Source of the DNA: Alteromonas mediterranea DE
GTDB lineage: Bacteria > Pseudomonadota > Gammaproteobacteria > Enterobacterales > Alteromonadaceae
Length of the DNA: 64,000 nucleotides
NCBI RefSeq assembly: GCF_000020585.3
Contig: NC_011138.3
Coordinates: 911,023 to 975,022, forward strand
Direction of reading: 5' to 3'
Shown one piece after another: positions 9,410 through 18,398 of the stretch. A program made the position numbers and the translations under genes. Under the pieces are notes generated by a model that was given only the letters and a program-made list of their open reading frames with translations, ran no database searches and had not been told where the DNA came from. Each line of letters begins with the position of its first letter. The stretch's first letter is position 1.

Positions 9410-9570
9410 GCGACACACGCTCTTTAATTCATCCCCGTACCGCGTTTTTGGTGCCTCAATACATTTGCGTAGAAACGCGGTAAGGTAACAGTATTAACAG
9501 GAACCTTTGATGTGTACCTACTTAGTTTGTGAGTATGTATATTGACATTAAAGGCAATAAGGAACGCATA

Positions 9571-11028
9571 ATGTTTGCAGTTGATCACATTATTTTACTT
9601 AGTGCAGTGCTGGCCATTCTAGGCGTGCTGGCCAGTAAATTGTCTCCGCGCTTTGGTGTACCTGTTTTGGTGTTATTCCTTGGTGTAGGTATGCTGGCTG
9701 GTGAAGATGGGATTGGGCGTATCTTCTTTGATAATGCCGATGCTGCGCACGCTATAGGTACGTTCGCGCTTATTCTTATCCTTTTTGACGGCGGCCTGCA
9801 AACCTCAAAAAGATCGATTGTTCAGGCGTGGAAACCGGCTGCGCTACTGGCAACTTTTGGTGTTATCGGTACCGCTACATTAACCGGTCTGTCCGCTATG
9901 ATTATACTCGATTTACCGTTATACAAAGGCTTGTTGCTGGGGGCTATTGTAGGCTCTACCGATGCCGCCGCCGTATTTTCAGTATTGCGAAATGCAGGTA
10001 TTCGCATACCGACTAAAATAAAATCTACCTTAGAATTAGAAAGTGCCTCAAACGATCCCATGGCTATCTTTCTTACCATAGGTCTTATTACCCTCATTCA
10101 AGATAGCACCACCAACCCTCTGGATTTGGCCTCTTTATTTGCCAGTCAAATGGGGGTGGGTGCTTTCGTGGGTATTGCTATCGGCGGTATTGCCGTGTGG
10201 CTCTTTAGACGAGTTACACTCATGGCGATAGGGTTGTACCCGGTGTTTGTGATGCTGTTTGGTGTGTTGTCTTTTGGCCTAGCTGCAAACCTAAACGGAA
10301 GTGGCTTCCTCGCCACGTTCATTACGGGAGTTATTGTGGGCAACAGCCGCTTTGCCTATCAGCGCAATACCTTTGTGTTTCTCGACGGGCTGGCCTGGCT
10401 AGGCCAAATTGCTATGTTTGTTATCTTAGGTCTTCTGGTTACCCCAACAGAGCTGTTTGTTAGTTGGAAAGAAGGTTTATTGATTGCCTGTGTGCTGATA
10501 TTTATAGCGCGCCCGCTGGTGGTAATGCCCATTTTGTTGCTTTCTAAGTTCTCGTTTAAAGCGTCTCTGCTTATTTCGTGGGTGGGGTTACGCGGCTCAG
10601 TGCCCATTATTTTGGCTATATTCCCGCTTATATTCGGCATGCCTTACGCCGAGCTTATATTCAACGTGGTATTTTTCATCGTGCTAATTTCGGCCTTGTT
10701 GCAAGGTTCTACGCTCCCTTATGCGGCGCGCAAGTTAGGCTTAGTGCTAGATGATAACGTTAAAGCGTCGAGTACCCTAGAAATTGTCAAAGTCGCCAAG
10801 AGCAAGCGGGAACTTATCGAAATTGAAGTATCAAAGCTTTCGCCAGCGCTTGATAAAACTATTAGTGAGTTAGCGTTACCCGATAATACGGTTGTGGCGA
10901 TGATTGCCCGTGGAGAAGACACCCTTATCCCTAAAGGAAGCACGAAAATAGAGAGAGGCGATCAAATTTTTATCATCACAAAACTGCTCGATAAAAACGC
11001 CGTTGAGCAGTGCTTTTACAGCGAGTAG
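9571..11028 (+). CDS. nhaP2: NhaP2/CvrA-type K+/H+ antiporter (CPA1)
   Basis: Cation/proton antiporter of the inner membrane, needed in relatives for potassium and pH balance. About 12 membrane helices span residues 1-395, including VGSTDAAAVFSVL, ELESASNDPMAIFLT and the helix-ending GLRGSVPIILA, all typical of CPA1. A soluble TrkA-C-like domain follows (about 405-485). The protein stops there and lacks the further C-terminal domain of the 578-residue Escherichia coli NhaP2. The frame also opens at GTG 9529, but ATG 9571 with AAGGA (9559-9563) upstream gives the better start (485 residues). Confidence 0.88.
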   Translation: MFAVDHIILLSAVLAILGVLASKLSPRFGVPVLVLFLGVGMLAGEDGIGRIFFDNADAAHAIGTFALILILFDGGLQTSKRSIVQAWKPAALLATFGVIGTATLTGLSAMIILDLPLYKGLLLGAIVGSTDAAAVFSVLRNAGIRIPTKIKSTLELESASNDPMAIFLTIGLITLIQDSTTNPLDLASLFASQMGVGAFVGIAIGGIAVWLFRRVTLMAIGLYPVFVMLFGVLSFGLAANLNGSGFLATFITGVIVGNSRFAYQRNTFVFLDGLAWLGQIAMFVILGLLVTPTELFVSWKEGLLIACVLIFIARPLVVMPILLLSKFSFKASLLISWVGLRGSVPIILAIFPLIFGMPYAELIFNVVFFIVLISALLQGSTLPYAARKLGLVLDDNVKASSTLEIVKVAKSKRELIEIEVSKLSPALDKTISELALPDNTVVAMIARGEDTLIPKGSTKIERGDQIFIITKLLDKNAVEQCFYSE

Positions 11029-11071
11029 GAATAGGGTGCTATTGTAGTGCACTTCATGTAGAATGCGCCGC

Positions 11072-11418
<347 letters not shown>

Positions 11419-11433
11419 ACTCTTTTCCAAGAT

Positions 11434-11458
11434 AGCGTTTATTGACGCTTTTGTTATT
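11434..11458 (+). terminator. Weak terminator-like hairpin after rnpB
   Basis: AGCGT (11434-11438) and ACGCT (11445-11449) flank a 6-nt loop and are followed by TTTTGTTATTT. The short stem makes it a modest candidate for the rnpB 3' terminator. Confidence 0.45.
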
Positions 11459-11473
11459 TAGCTTTCAGGTGAG

Positions 11474-11509
11474 CGCTTTACCTGAAGGCGCATACCTCCA
11501 GGCAAAGCG
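11474..11509 (-). terminator. Long hairpin at the 3' end of the TonB receptor gene
   Basis: Two 15-nt arms (11474-11488 and 11495-11509) are inverted repeats with two differences. On the minus-strand RNA both differences become G-U pairs, so a 15-bp stem with a 6-nt loop can form 15 nt after the receptor stop. There is no U run, so it may protect the 3' end rather than terminate. Confidence 0.45.
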
Positions 11510-11524
11510 TTTATTCATCCGTAA

Positions 11525-13918
11525 CTAGAAGAAATAACGGAAGGTTGCGCCTACAGTGCGAGGCTGGTTAGTGGTAAAGCCAAGGCGTGCACGACCACCA
11601 CGTTCTCTATCAAACGACAACAGTGCGTTCTCGTCGAACAGGTTGTTAGCGTAGACTAAGATTTCATAATCATCGTACGTTAAGCCAAAGCTCATATTCA
11701 GCGTGCCGTAGTCGTCTAACAACAAATCTAATTCCGTTGTTTCGGTACCTGTAGCTCCGCCAAAGGCAAGCCCTGATGTGAAAGTGCCCGCGCCCGCAAC
11801 TTGGTCGCTTGGTTGGGTTATACGATCGCCCACATATTGATACGAACCTTGGAAATAGGTCGCATTTGATGAGAATAAAGGCTGCGCTAAATCGTAAGTA
11901 AACGCGATAGCAAAGCTTTCTTCAGGTACTGACGCTAAACGATTCCCTTTTTCTACACCACCAAGTACCGCACCGTCGCCATCAACCACCGTTGAGTCGA
12001 ACTCAGCTTCGATGATGCTACCGGTTAACGAGAAGAATAGTTGGTCGGTAAACTGACGGGTAAGTTCAAATTCAATACCTTGGGTGTGGGCTTCAGGTAC
12101 GTTAAACGAGACCCGTGAAGAACAAGATCCCGCATCTAACGTAACTTGAAGATCTTCGATATCGTTATAGAAAGCCGAGATATTAGCCGTCCATCCACGA
12201 CCTGATGATTTCATACCAATCTCATAGTTAGTAAGCTTTTCATCGTCATAGTCTTGGAATGAACCAAAGATGGCTTCATCTTGGTCGGTACACAAGCTGC
12301 GGTTTAGCGGGTCATTAACGCCGCCAAGTCTAAAGCCCTGTGAAACCTGAGCATTAAAGTTTACGTTGTCGTTCAGACTGTACTGGCCAATTACGCGAGA
12401 CGTAAAGCCGTCTGATTCTGTTGCGTCGGTTTGGTTATCGCCATTAGCAAACAAACCGCCAGAGATAAATTGTCGCTCTTCTTCGTAATCGTAAAAACGC
12501 GAGCCAACGGTCATTTTGAAGTCATCATTAACCTGATAATTTACTTCACCAAATACCGCCAGCTGTTTTAAGTCGTAAGGTAGGTAAGCGTTGTATGGCG
12601 AATTTGCTTCAAAGCCGTTTGCTACAGCCGCCGAAGTACCTTCGCCTAACGTTGCATCAGTGAACGCGTCGTACCCAGGGGTTGGAAGTGATTGATCGTA
12701 CACGCGCTCGGTAGACGAGTAAAATGCACCAACAAGCCAGTCTAGCGCACCATCATCGTTAGACGCAGCGCGAAGCTCAAAGGTGTCCTGTTCTACTTCT
12801 GTTCTATCCAATAAGTTCGATGGCAATAATACCGCTTCATCTGGAAAGCCTAGGTCGATACTAACCGAGCCTGATAGGGCGCTGGCGTCGCGACTAACCA
12901 GGATATCGCGGTCGGTGTAGCTGTAAACAAAGGTGAAATCGGCAATATCAGCTTGATATTCAGCGGTTACGTCAGCAATAAAGGTGTCATCGGAGAAGCC
13001 TTCATCGAGCAATAAATACTGCTCACGCTCATCAAATTCGACAGCGGGTCGTGAGGTGGTATAAGGGTTACCAAATAGGTTATACACTTCTTGACGGTTA
13101 AATCCGTTCATTTCCAATTCTTGGAAAATAAGTCGTGGAGTAATGGTTAATTTATCATTTGGCGCTATCACGAAGGCAACGCGACCGCCGGTTCTATCGC
13201 CGTCATTAACGTCTTCTTTAAACGCGCCATTTTCGCCATAAGCATCAATAAAACCCGCGTAGTCTGTGCGATACACTACAGCGCGCATAGCGATGGTATC
13301 TGAGATGGGTAGGTTAACCATCCCTTTCACGTGTCCGCCTACGCCGCCATCGGTCACTGTATTTAAGTTTGCTTCAAATTTACCTTCAAAGGTGTCTAAT
13401 TCAGGCTGGTTGGTAATGTATCGAAGGGTACCGCCAATAGAACCCGAGCCAAACAATGTGCCTTGTGGGCCGCGCAGCGTTTCAATACGGTTAAGATCAA
13501 AAAGATCGAGATCTGGGGTAAACAGAGATAGCGAGATCACGCTTTCATCTAGATACACGCCTACCTGTTCTTTAACGCCGGGCTGGTCGCGAACGATTTG
13601 CCCTGCCGATACACCACGCATAGACACTTGACTCTGACCCGGTCCAAGGTTTTGAATGGATACGCTTGCTACGTTTCTTGCTACATCTTCAAGATTTCCA
13701 GCACCACTGCGCTCGAAGTCACGCTGTGTTTGAGCGTTGATGGAAAACGGAATGTCTTCAATGGATTCTGCACGCTTCGTTGCTGTAACAATAATTTGCT
13801 CGAAGTCGTCATCGTCTGCTTGCTGTGTGTCCTGAGCTATTGCGCCAGAGCTAAGTAAACTCATTACCGCAATGCTTAACGTGCTTCGTCGAAACGACGA
13901 ATTTTCTAGTTTAAACAT
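11525..13918 (-). CDS. TonB-dependent outer-membrane receptor
   Basis: Outer-membrane transporter energised by TonB. With ATG at 13918 (797 residues) there is a signal peptide (SIAVMSLLSSGAIAQ), a TonB-box-like stretch FEQIIVTATKRAESI, a plug domain with LRGPQGTLFGSGSIGGTLRY, and a 22-strand-type barrel ending in the terminal aromatic FRYFF. An in-frame ATG 48 codons upstream would hide the signal peptide and is unlikely. The substrate is not identifiable: no biosynthesis, ABC or polysaccharide genes adjoin, and I saw no Fur box. The style (VTATKR, RGPQGTLFGSG) is that of the large receptor sets of Alteromonas and Sphingomonas. Confidence 0.93.
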   Translation of the reverse strand: MFKLENSSFRRSTLSIAVMSLLSSGAIAQDTQQADDDDFEQIIVTATKRAESIEDIPFSINAQTQRDFERSGAGNLEDVARNVASVSIQNLGPGQSQVSMRGVSAGQIVRDQPGVKEQVGVYLDESVISLSLFTPDLDLFDLNRIETLRGPQGTLFGSGSIGGTLRYITNQPELDTFEGKFEANLNTVTDGGVGGHVKGMVNLPISDTIAMRAVVYRTDYAGFIDAYGENGAFKEDVNDGDRTGGRVAFVIAPNDKLTITPRLIFQELEMNGFNRQEVYNLFGNPYTTSRPAVEFDEREQYLLLDEGFSDDTFIADVTAEYQADIADFTFVYSYTDRDILVSRDASALSGSVSIDLGFPDEAVLLPSNLLDRTEVEQDTFELRAASNDDGALDWLVGAFYSSTERVYDQSLPTPGYDAFTDATLGEGTSAAVANGFEANSPYNAYLPYDLKQLAVFGEVNYQVNDDFKMTVGSRFYDYEEERQFISGGLFANGDNQTDATESDGFTSRVIGQYSLNDNVNFNAQVSQGFRLGGVNDPLNRSLCTDQDEAIFGSFQDYDDEKLTNYEIGMKSSGRGWTANISAFYNDIEDLQVTLDAGSCSSRVSFNVPEAHTQGIEFELTRQFTDQLFFSLTGSIIEAEFDSTVVDGDGAVLGGVEKGNRLASVPEESFAIAFTYDLAQPLFSSNATYFQGSYQYVGDRITQPSDQVAGAGTFTSGLAFGGATGTETTELDLLLDDYGTLNMSFGLTYDDYEILVYANNLFDENALLSFDRERGGRARLGFTTNQPRTVGATFRYFF

Positions 13919-14306
13919 AAGTCCATCCAGATTGGTTGTTTCTATTTTGTTATTAGGCAAGGGCGTAATGTGGCAAAAAAGCGGGGGATTTTCCATAGAT
14001 ACTAGAATAAATATTTCAACTTTAGTGGAATATCTTGAGGTGTATTTTAATTGTAATTGCAATGTTAATTTTGGTGTGGGTTGGGCACAGTAGTGAACTT
14101 GCGTCTAAAAGGTCAAAAAAAGCGTCTATCAAGCTAAATACAACGGAAACAATCCACGTATGATCATTTTTAAGTAAGTTGTCACGCTAAATAGACTTGG
14201 CGTAGCGATGAATAGAACTTTGCACTCGCTTGGCTATTACACAGTTAGTAAGCAGGGCTATAAAGCAAGTGGTATCTATCAGGAATATCTGTCAGGAGCA
14301 TCAGAA
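13919..14306. promoter_or_regulatory. Divergent region between TonB receptor and DMT exporter
   Basis: An AT-rich spacer with the two starts pointing away from each other. I see no Fur-type or other clear operator; ATTGTAATTGCAAT near 14050 is only an imperfect palindrome. The DMT frame is open back to ATG 14208, so part of this may be coding. Confidence 0.35.
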
Positions 14307-15251
14307 GTGGAGAAAGTTTCAAGCGTGGACGACGGGTTAAAGGGCGTTATTGCTATCGTTATCGCCAGTTTTTTATGGGGGACAACCGGAACTGCGGCGC
14401 AATTCGCCCCCGAGATAAGCCCCCTCGCTATTGGTGCGTTTGCTATGGGAGTAGGGGGCATTTTGTTGTGTGTGAGTGCCCACAGGGCCTTGGTTCGCGA
14501 TGCACATATTCTATTTTCTAGGCCTTGGGTGCTGTTGTTTGGAAGCGTATGCGTGGCTGTATATCCGCTTGCGTTTTATAGCGCGATGCGATTATCTGGC
14601 GTTGCTATAGGTACCGTAGTCTCAATTGCCAGTGCGCCGCTATTTGCTGCTGTTATGGAACGCGTTATTAGCAAAAAGCCGGTATCTTTTAAGTGGGTTG
14701 TTAGCTTCGTGATAGGCGCCATCGGTATTGCACTATTAGCGGCAGGGAAGTCTACTGAAACCCTCGGGCTGTTAGAAGCACAGCGTCATCAAACATTAGG
14801 CGTTGTATTAGGCCTAGTTGCAGGTTTAACCTATGCAGGCTACTCGTGGGCTGCTAAGCAGTTAATTGAGACAGGCGCAAATTCGACTTCCTCAATGGCC
14901 GGGCTTTTCGGGTGCGCTGCATTGGTATTATTACCGTCGCTTTATTTTACCGGCCAGAATGTGTTTGAAAGTACTATCAACACGAGCGTTTCGCTATATA
15001 TGGCTGTGGTGCCTATGTTTTTAGGGTACCTTCTTTTCGGGTATGGTCTGCGTACCACACAAGCAAGTAAGGCCACCCTTATTACCCTCATTGAGCCTCT
15101 TGTTGCAACGCTATTTACCATATTTCTTATTGGCGAAGCGTTCAAGCCGGTAGGGTGGGTTGGCATGGGGCTAGTTTGCCTCTGTTTACTTATTCAAACC
15201 GTGAAACTTCCGGTCTTTTTACAACTTTCAAGTCGAAAGGCCATTACCTAA
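14307..15251 (+). CDS. EamA/DMT-family membrane exporter
   Basis: Ten-helix drug/metabolite transporter made of two EamA repeats (about 10-140 and 160-295). The first repeat begins IAIVIASFLWGTTGTAAQFAP; the second contains GLVAGLTYAGYSWAAKQ and ends LIEPLVATLFTIFLIGEAF, the usual family endings. It is probably an exporter of amino acids or small metabolites; the substrate is not evident. The frame opens at ATG 14208 (347 residues), but GTG 14307 has AGGAG (14294-14298) 8 nt ahead and gives a normal-length protein of 314 residues, so I choose it; the longer form remains possible. Confidence 0.85.
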   Translation: MEKVSSVDDGLKGVIAIVIASFLWGTTGTAAQFAPEISPLAIGAFAMGVGGILLCVSAHRALVRDAHILFSRPWVLLFGSVCVAVYPLAFYSAMRLSGVAIGTVVSIASAPLFAAVMERVISKKPVSFKWVVSFVIGAIGIALLAAGKSTETLGLLEAQRHQTLGVVLGLVAGLTYAGYSWAAKQLIETGANSTSSMAGLFGCAALVLLPSLYFTGQNVFESTINTSVSLYMAVVPMFLGYLLFGYGLRTTQASKATLITLIEPLVATLFTIFLIGEAFKPVGWVGMGLVCLCLLIQTVKLPVFLQLSSRKAIT

Positions 15252-15476
15252 AGGTTTGTCATATTCTATTTTTAATCCCGCCCTATCCATAATAAGCGGC
15301 AGGTTTTCAACTAAAATGCCTGCTCGATTTTCGTTAATAGCATTTTCATAGGGGGTGGAGCTGCCAGAAGTACCTATATTATAACGCAGTACTTCTTCCG
15401 CTAAGGCGAAATTGCAATACATCATGGCAGCCACGAACAAGCGCAATGAACAAATCTGTTTGAGGGAAGTTGGCAC
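15228..15476 (-). pseudogene. Truncated family-3 periplasmic binding protein
   Basis: An 82-codon frame starting with GTG. It encodes a signal peptide (to about residue 26, NFALA) followed by EEVLRYNIGTSGSSTPY and ENRAGILVENLPLIMDRAG, the way family-3 solute-binding proteins begin. Only about a third of that domain is present before TGA, and the end overlaps the convergent DMT gene by 24 nt, so the C-terminal part was probably lost. It starts 42 nt after the hybrid kinase stop on the same strand and was likely the third gene of that operon. An intact function is unlikely. Confidence 0.6.
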
Positions 15477-15518
15477 ACTTGCAAAGGCATTTAACGGCCT
15501 AAATTTATTACCACGGCA

Positions 15519-18398
15519 CTAATGTACGGCGTTCGCTTCTTGGTCTTTCTCAATACTTGCCCAAAGTTCCACTTTGTCGGTAAGGTCTTCGGCGTCAAAA
15601 GGCTTACTTAAATAATCGTCCATCCCAGCGCTTACGCAGCGCTCTTTATCACCTTTCATGGCATTAGCCGTAAGGGCTATGATGGGGACATTCAAATATC
15701 GAGAGCCGGCTTCGCCATTTCTAATGCGCTTGGTGGCTTCAAACCCATCCATTTCGGGCATTTGGCAATCCATCAAGATAACGTCGAAGGTAACCTTCAT
15801 TTTGTTCAAAGCTTGCAGGGCCTCAACACCCGACTTTGCACTTAACGTGGTGTGATTGCTAAGGTGCTGCTTTGCAATTACCTGGTTAATATCATTGTCT
15901 TCTACAATGAGCACTTTACGCTTCTTGCCTTTCACGGTTTTCGACGCGTTGTTGTAATGTATCGGTTTTATCAGGCTTTCATCGGCCTCTTCTAATTGAA
16001 TAGTGAACGAGAAAGTGCTGCCGTTACCTTTAACACTTTCAAGTTTGATGTCGCCGCCCATAAGCCCGCACAGCTGTTTACTTATAGAAAGGCCAAGGCC
16101 GGTTCCACCAAACTTGCGAGTAGTAGAAAGGTCTTCTTGCGTAAATACATCGAAGATAGTGCTCTGCTTATCTTGCGCTATTCCGATACCTGTATCTTTT
16201 ACGCTGCATAATAAACGAAGGGTATTGTCGGGGTTTTTCTCGATACAGGTAGTTACTTCAATGTAGCCTGTATCGGTGAATTTGACGGCGTTACCTAATA
16301 AGTTTGAAAGAATTTGTCTAAATCGAACATCATCACCTTGAACGACATGGTAGCCTTGTAAGTCAAAGTGGAAGTGTAGTTCTAGCCCTTTTTCTTGGCA
16401 GAGTATGGCGTACTGGCTTTGTAAATTTTCCAGAGACTCCAAGATATCAAACGGGCTCTCTTCTATTTGAAGCTGACCGGCTTCAATTTTAGAGAAGTCC
16501 AAAATATCGTTTACGATGTGCAACAATCCCTGAATACTAAATTTAGCCAAAGACAAGTAATGTTTTTGTTCCCCGGTAAGTTCTGAGCCCCCTAACAGTT
16601 GTAGTACGCCAGAAATGCCGTGGATAGGTGTACGGATTTCATGGCTCATACTTGCCAAAAAGCTAGACTTGAGGCGCGCAGACTCTTCCGCTTTCTCTCT
16701 TGCTTCCTGAAGGTATTGTTCGGTTTGACGCTGCTGGGTTACATCTTGCTGAAACCCGATGTAGTGAGTTATTTCACCGTTAGTTTTAACGGGAGTCAGG
16801 TTTAGGCGATTAAAGAACTTGGTGCCGTCTTTTTTATAGTTCAATAACGTGGTTTCTATGGGCTCTCGGGTAGCGATAGCTTTGCGAATGCAGTCAATGG
16901 TCTTTTCTTTGGTTTCCTCTCCCTGCATAGAACGGCAATTATGCCCGATGATTTCTTCGCGGGTATAGCCAGTTAGCTCTTCAAATGCACTATTTGCATA
17001 GATAATAGGCTGACCAACGCGTTTGATATCAGAAATGATAATGGATACGGTGGCTTCATCCATCGCGTGGGTAAGCACTTTTACGTGGCTTTCTAACGAA
17101 CGCTGCTCGGTTTCATCACTACCTACAAAAATATCGCCGCGAATGTTGCCATTCGCATCAGCAAGAGAGGTTTTTGTCCAACGAACAAACCGCTCTTGTC
17201 CTGTGCTAACCGAAAAGTGTTTTAGTTCATTGCTTTGAGTCGCCCCCAACTTTTGCATGATAAATTTAAGGATACCTTGCTTTTCGCCATATTGGTCATC
17301 GCAAAAATCATCAAACCGTTTGTTCGAAAGCAAGACTTCTTGATTTTGATCGACAACAACTAACATGTCGCCCATTGACTCAAGAACGTTAGAAAATTGT
17401 TCATTTGAAAGAGAGACTTCGGTGAGGTCCCAAATTAGCTTGTCAAACGCTTTACGAATGTCGGATAGCTCTTGCGCTTCAAGCTGTTGGTCATCGCGCA
17501 AAGGTGCATTGCTATTGCTGTTAAGGCTGTTTTTGATATCTTCGTAAAGCTTAGAGAGCGTCCGTTCTGCTAATGTACCTGTCATGCTAACCATGTGCAG
17601 AATAATAAATATGAAGCCTGCAATCATGGCTAACAAAACAATGCCAGTCCACGCCATTTCCCGGTACGCTGTTATTGTGGGCTTAACGCTGTATAGCGTT
17701 AGATTTTTCCAGTTTGCCTGCGTTATAGCGTACCCGCTATTGTTGAAATTAGAAAAATTTGAGCCGGGTGCAATGAGGGCTGGTTCGCTGCTAAACAGCA
17801 CATGGCCAGTTGAATCTGTGACAAGCTGATTTGTTAAACGAGGGTAAGGCGCTAATAATGATTGTAAGCTATCAACGTACATGACCAGTGCACCTTCGGC
17901 AACCCCTTTGAGTAGCACTGGAACACTAATAAGTACACCATACTGTGATACAGAAGAGAACGTATTCGATGAGCCTAACGTCTGTTGTCGCCATGCACTG
18001 CTTAACGATTCAGGAATAGTTGCATTCCAGTTTTTATCGATGACTCGGTTTCCCGCAAAATCAAATAGTGCAAACTCTACGCTTTTCGCCTGCGTTAAAT
18101 TTAACGAGCGAAAGAACATTGGCAGATAACTATCACGGCGCTCTATATCGACAAGCGCGTTGATAATGATGTCGTTTGCAGCAAGGTCAGCAAGTTGTCG
18201 AGTGGTATCACTAACAATGTAGTTAATGTCCTGCTCTAATCCACTTATCGACTGACGCTGAAGTTCATCTGTTTGCTTAATGATAAAGTGAAAAGAAAGC
18301 CCAAATAGCATTATAGACAGCACTGCTATTAACAATGCTAGTCGAGGTATCATGCTTGAAAGTAGTAAAGAGCGTAACCTTGTTGGCTTGTGTTGCAT
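15519..18398 (-). CDS. Hybrid histidine kinase with periplasmic sensor and LOV-type PAS domain
   Basis: A 959-residue membrane sensor kinase. Order: helix (about 17-39), periplasmic domain (40-248), helix (249-271), a PAS-like domain (about 335-430), a second PAS domain (445-560), HisKA with H586 in SHEIRTP, HATPase with N699/N703, DTGIGI and GTGLGL, and a receiver with Asp877 in LMDCQMPEMDG and Lys932. The second PAS has the LOV signature: GHNCRSMQG with Cys488 where the flavin adduct forms, plus NYKKDGTKFFN (Asn520, Asn530) and IGFQQDVT (Gln550), all FMN contacts in known LOV proteins. Its start overlaps the stop of a binding-protein gene by one nucleotide. No output response regulator is adjacent. 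Kinase identity is certain; photoreception is an inference. Confidence 0.93.
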   Translation of the reverse strand: MQHKPTRLRSLLLSSMIPRLALLIAVLSIMLFGLSFHFIIKQTDELQRQSISGLEQDINYIVSDTTRQLADLAANDIIINALVDIERRDSYLPMFFRSLNLTQAKSVEFALFDFAGNRVIDKNWNATIPESLSSAWRQQTLGSSNTFSSVSQYGVLISVPVLLKGVAEGALVMYVDSLQSLLAPYPRLTNQLVTDSTGHVLFSSEPALIAPGSNFSNFNNSGYAITQANWKNLTLYSVKPTITAYREMAWTGIVLLAMIAGFIFIILHMVSMTGTLAERTLSKLYEDIKNSLNSNSNAPLRDDQQLEAQELSDIRKAFDKLIWDLTEVSLSNEQFSNVLESMGDMLVVVDQNQEVLLSNKRFDDFCDDQYGEKQGILKFIMQKLGATQSNELKHFSVSTGQERFVRWTKTSLADANGNIRGDIFVGSDETEQRSLESHVKVLTHAMDEATVSIIISDIKRVGQPIIYANSAFEELTGYTREEIIGHNCRSMQGEETKEKTIDCIRKAIATREPIETTLLNYKKDGTKFFNRLNLTPVKTNGEITHYIGFQQDVTQQRQTEQYLQEAREKAEESARLKSSFLASMSHEIRTPIHGISGVLQLLGGSELTGEQKHYLSLAKFSIQGLLHIVNDILDFSKIEAGQLQIEESPFDILESLENLQSQYAILCQEKGLELHFHFDLQGYHVVQGDDVRFRQILSNLLGNAVKFTDTGYIEVTTCIEKNPDNTLRLLCSVKDTGIGIAQDKQSTIFDVFTQEDLSTTRKFGGTGLGLSISKQLCGLMGGDIKLESVKGNGSTFSFTIQLEEADESLIKPIHYNNASKTVKGKKRKVLIVEDNDINQVIAKQHLSNHTTLSAKSGVEALQALNKMKVTFDVILMDCQMPEMDGFEATKRIRNGEAGSRYLNVPIIALTANAMKGDKERCVSAGMDDYLSKPFDAEDLTDKVELWASIEKDQEANAVH

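Noticed and set aside
13919..14206. Fur box for the TonB receptor
   Set aside because: No GATAATGATTATC-like sequence was found; the AATTGTAATTGCAATG stretch is a poor palindrome.
14208..14306. N-terminal extension of the DMT exporter
   Set aside because: No good ribosome site at ATG 14208, polar sequence unlike the family, and a strong site before GTG 14307.
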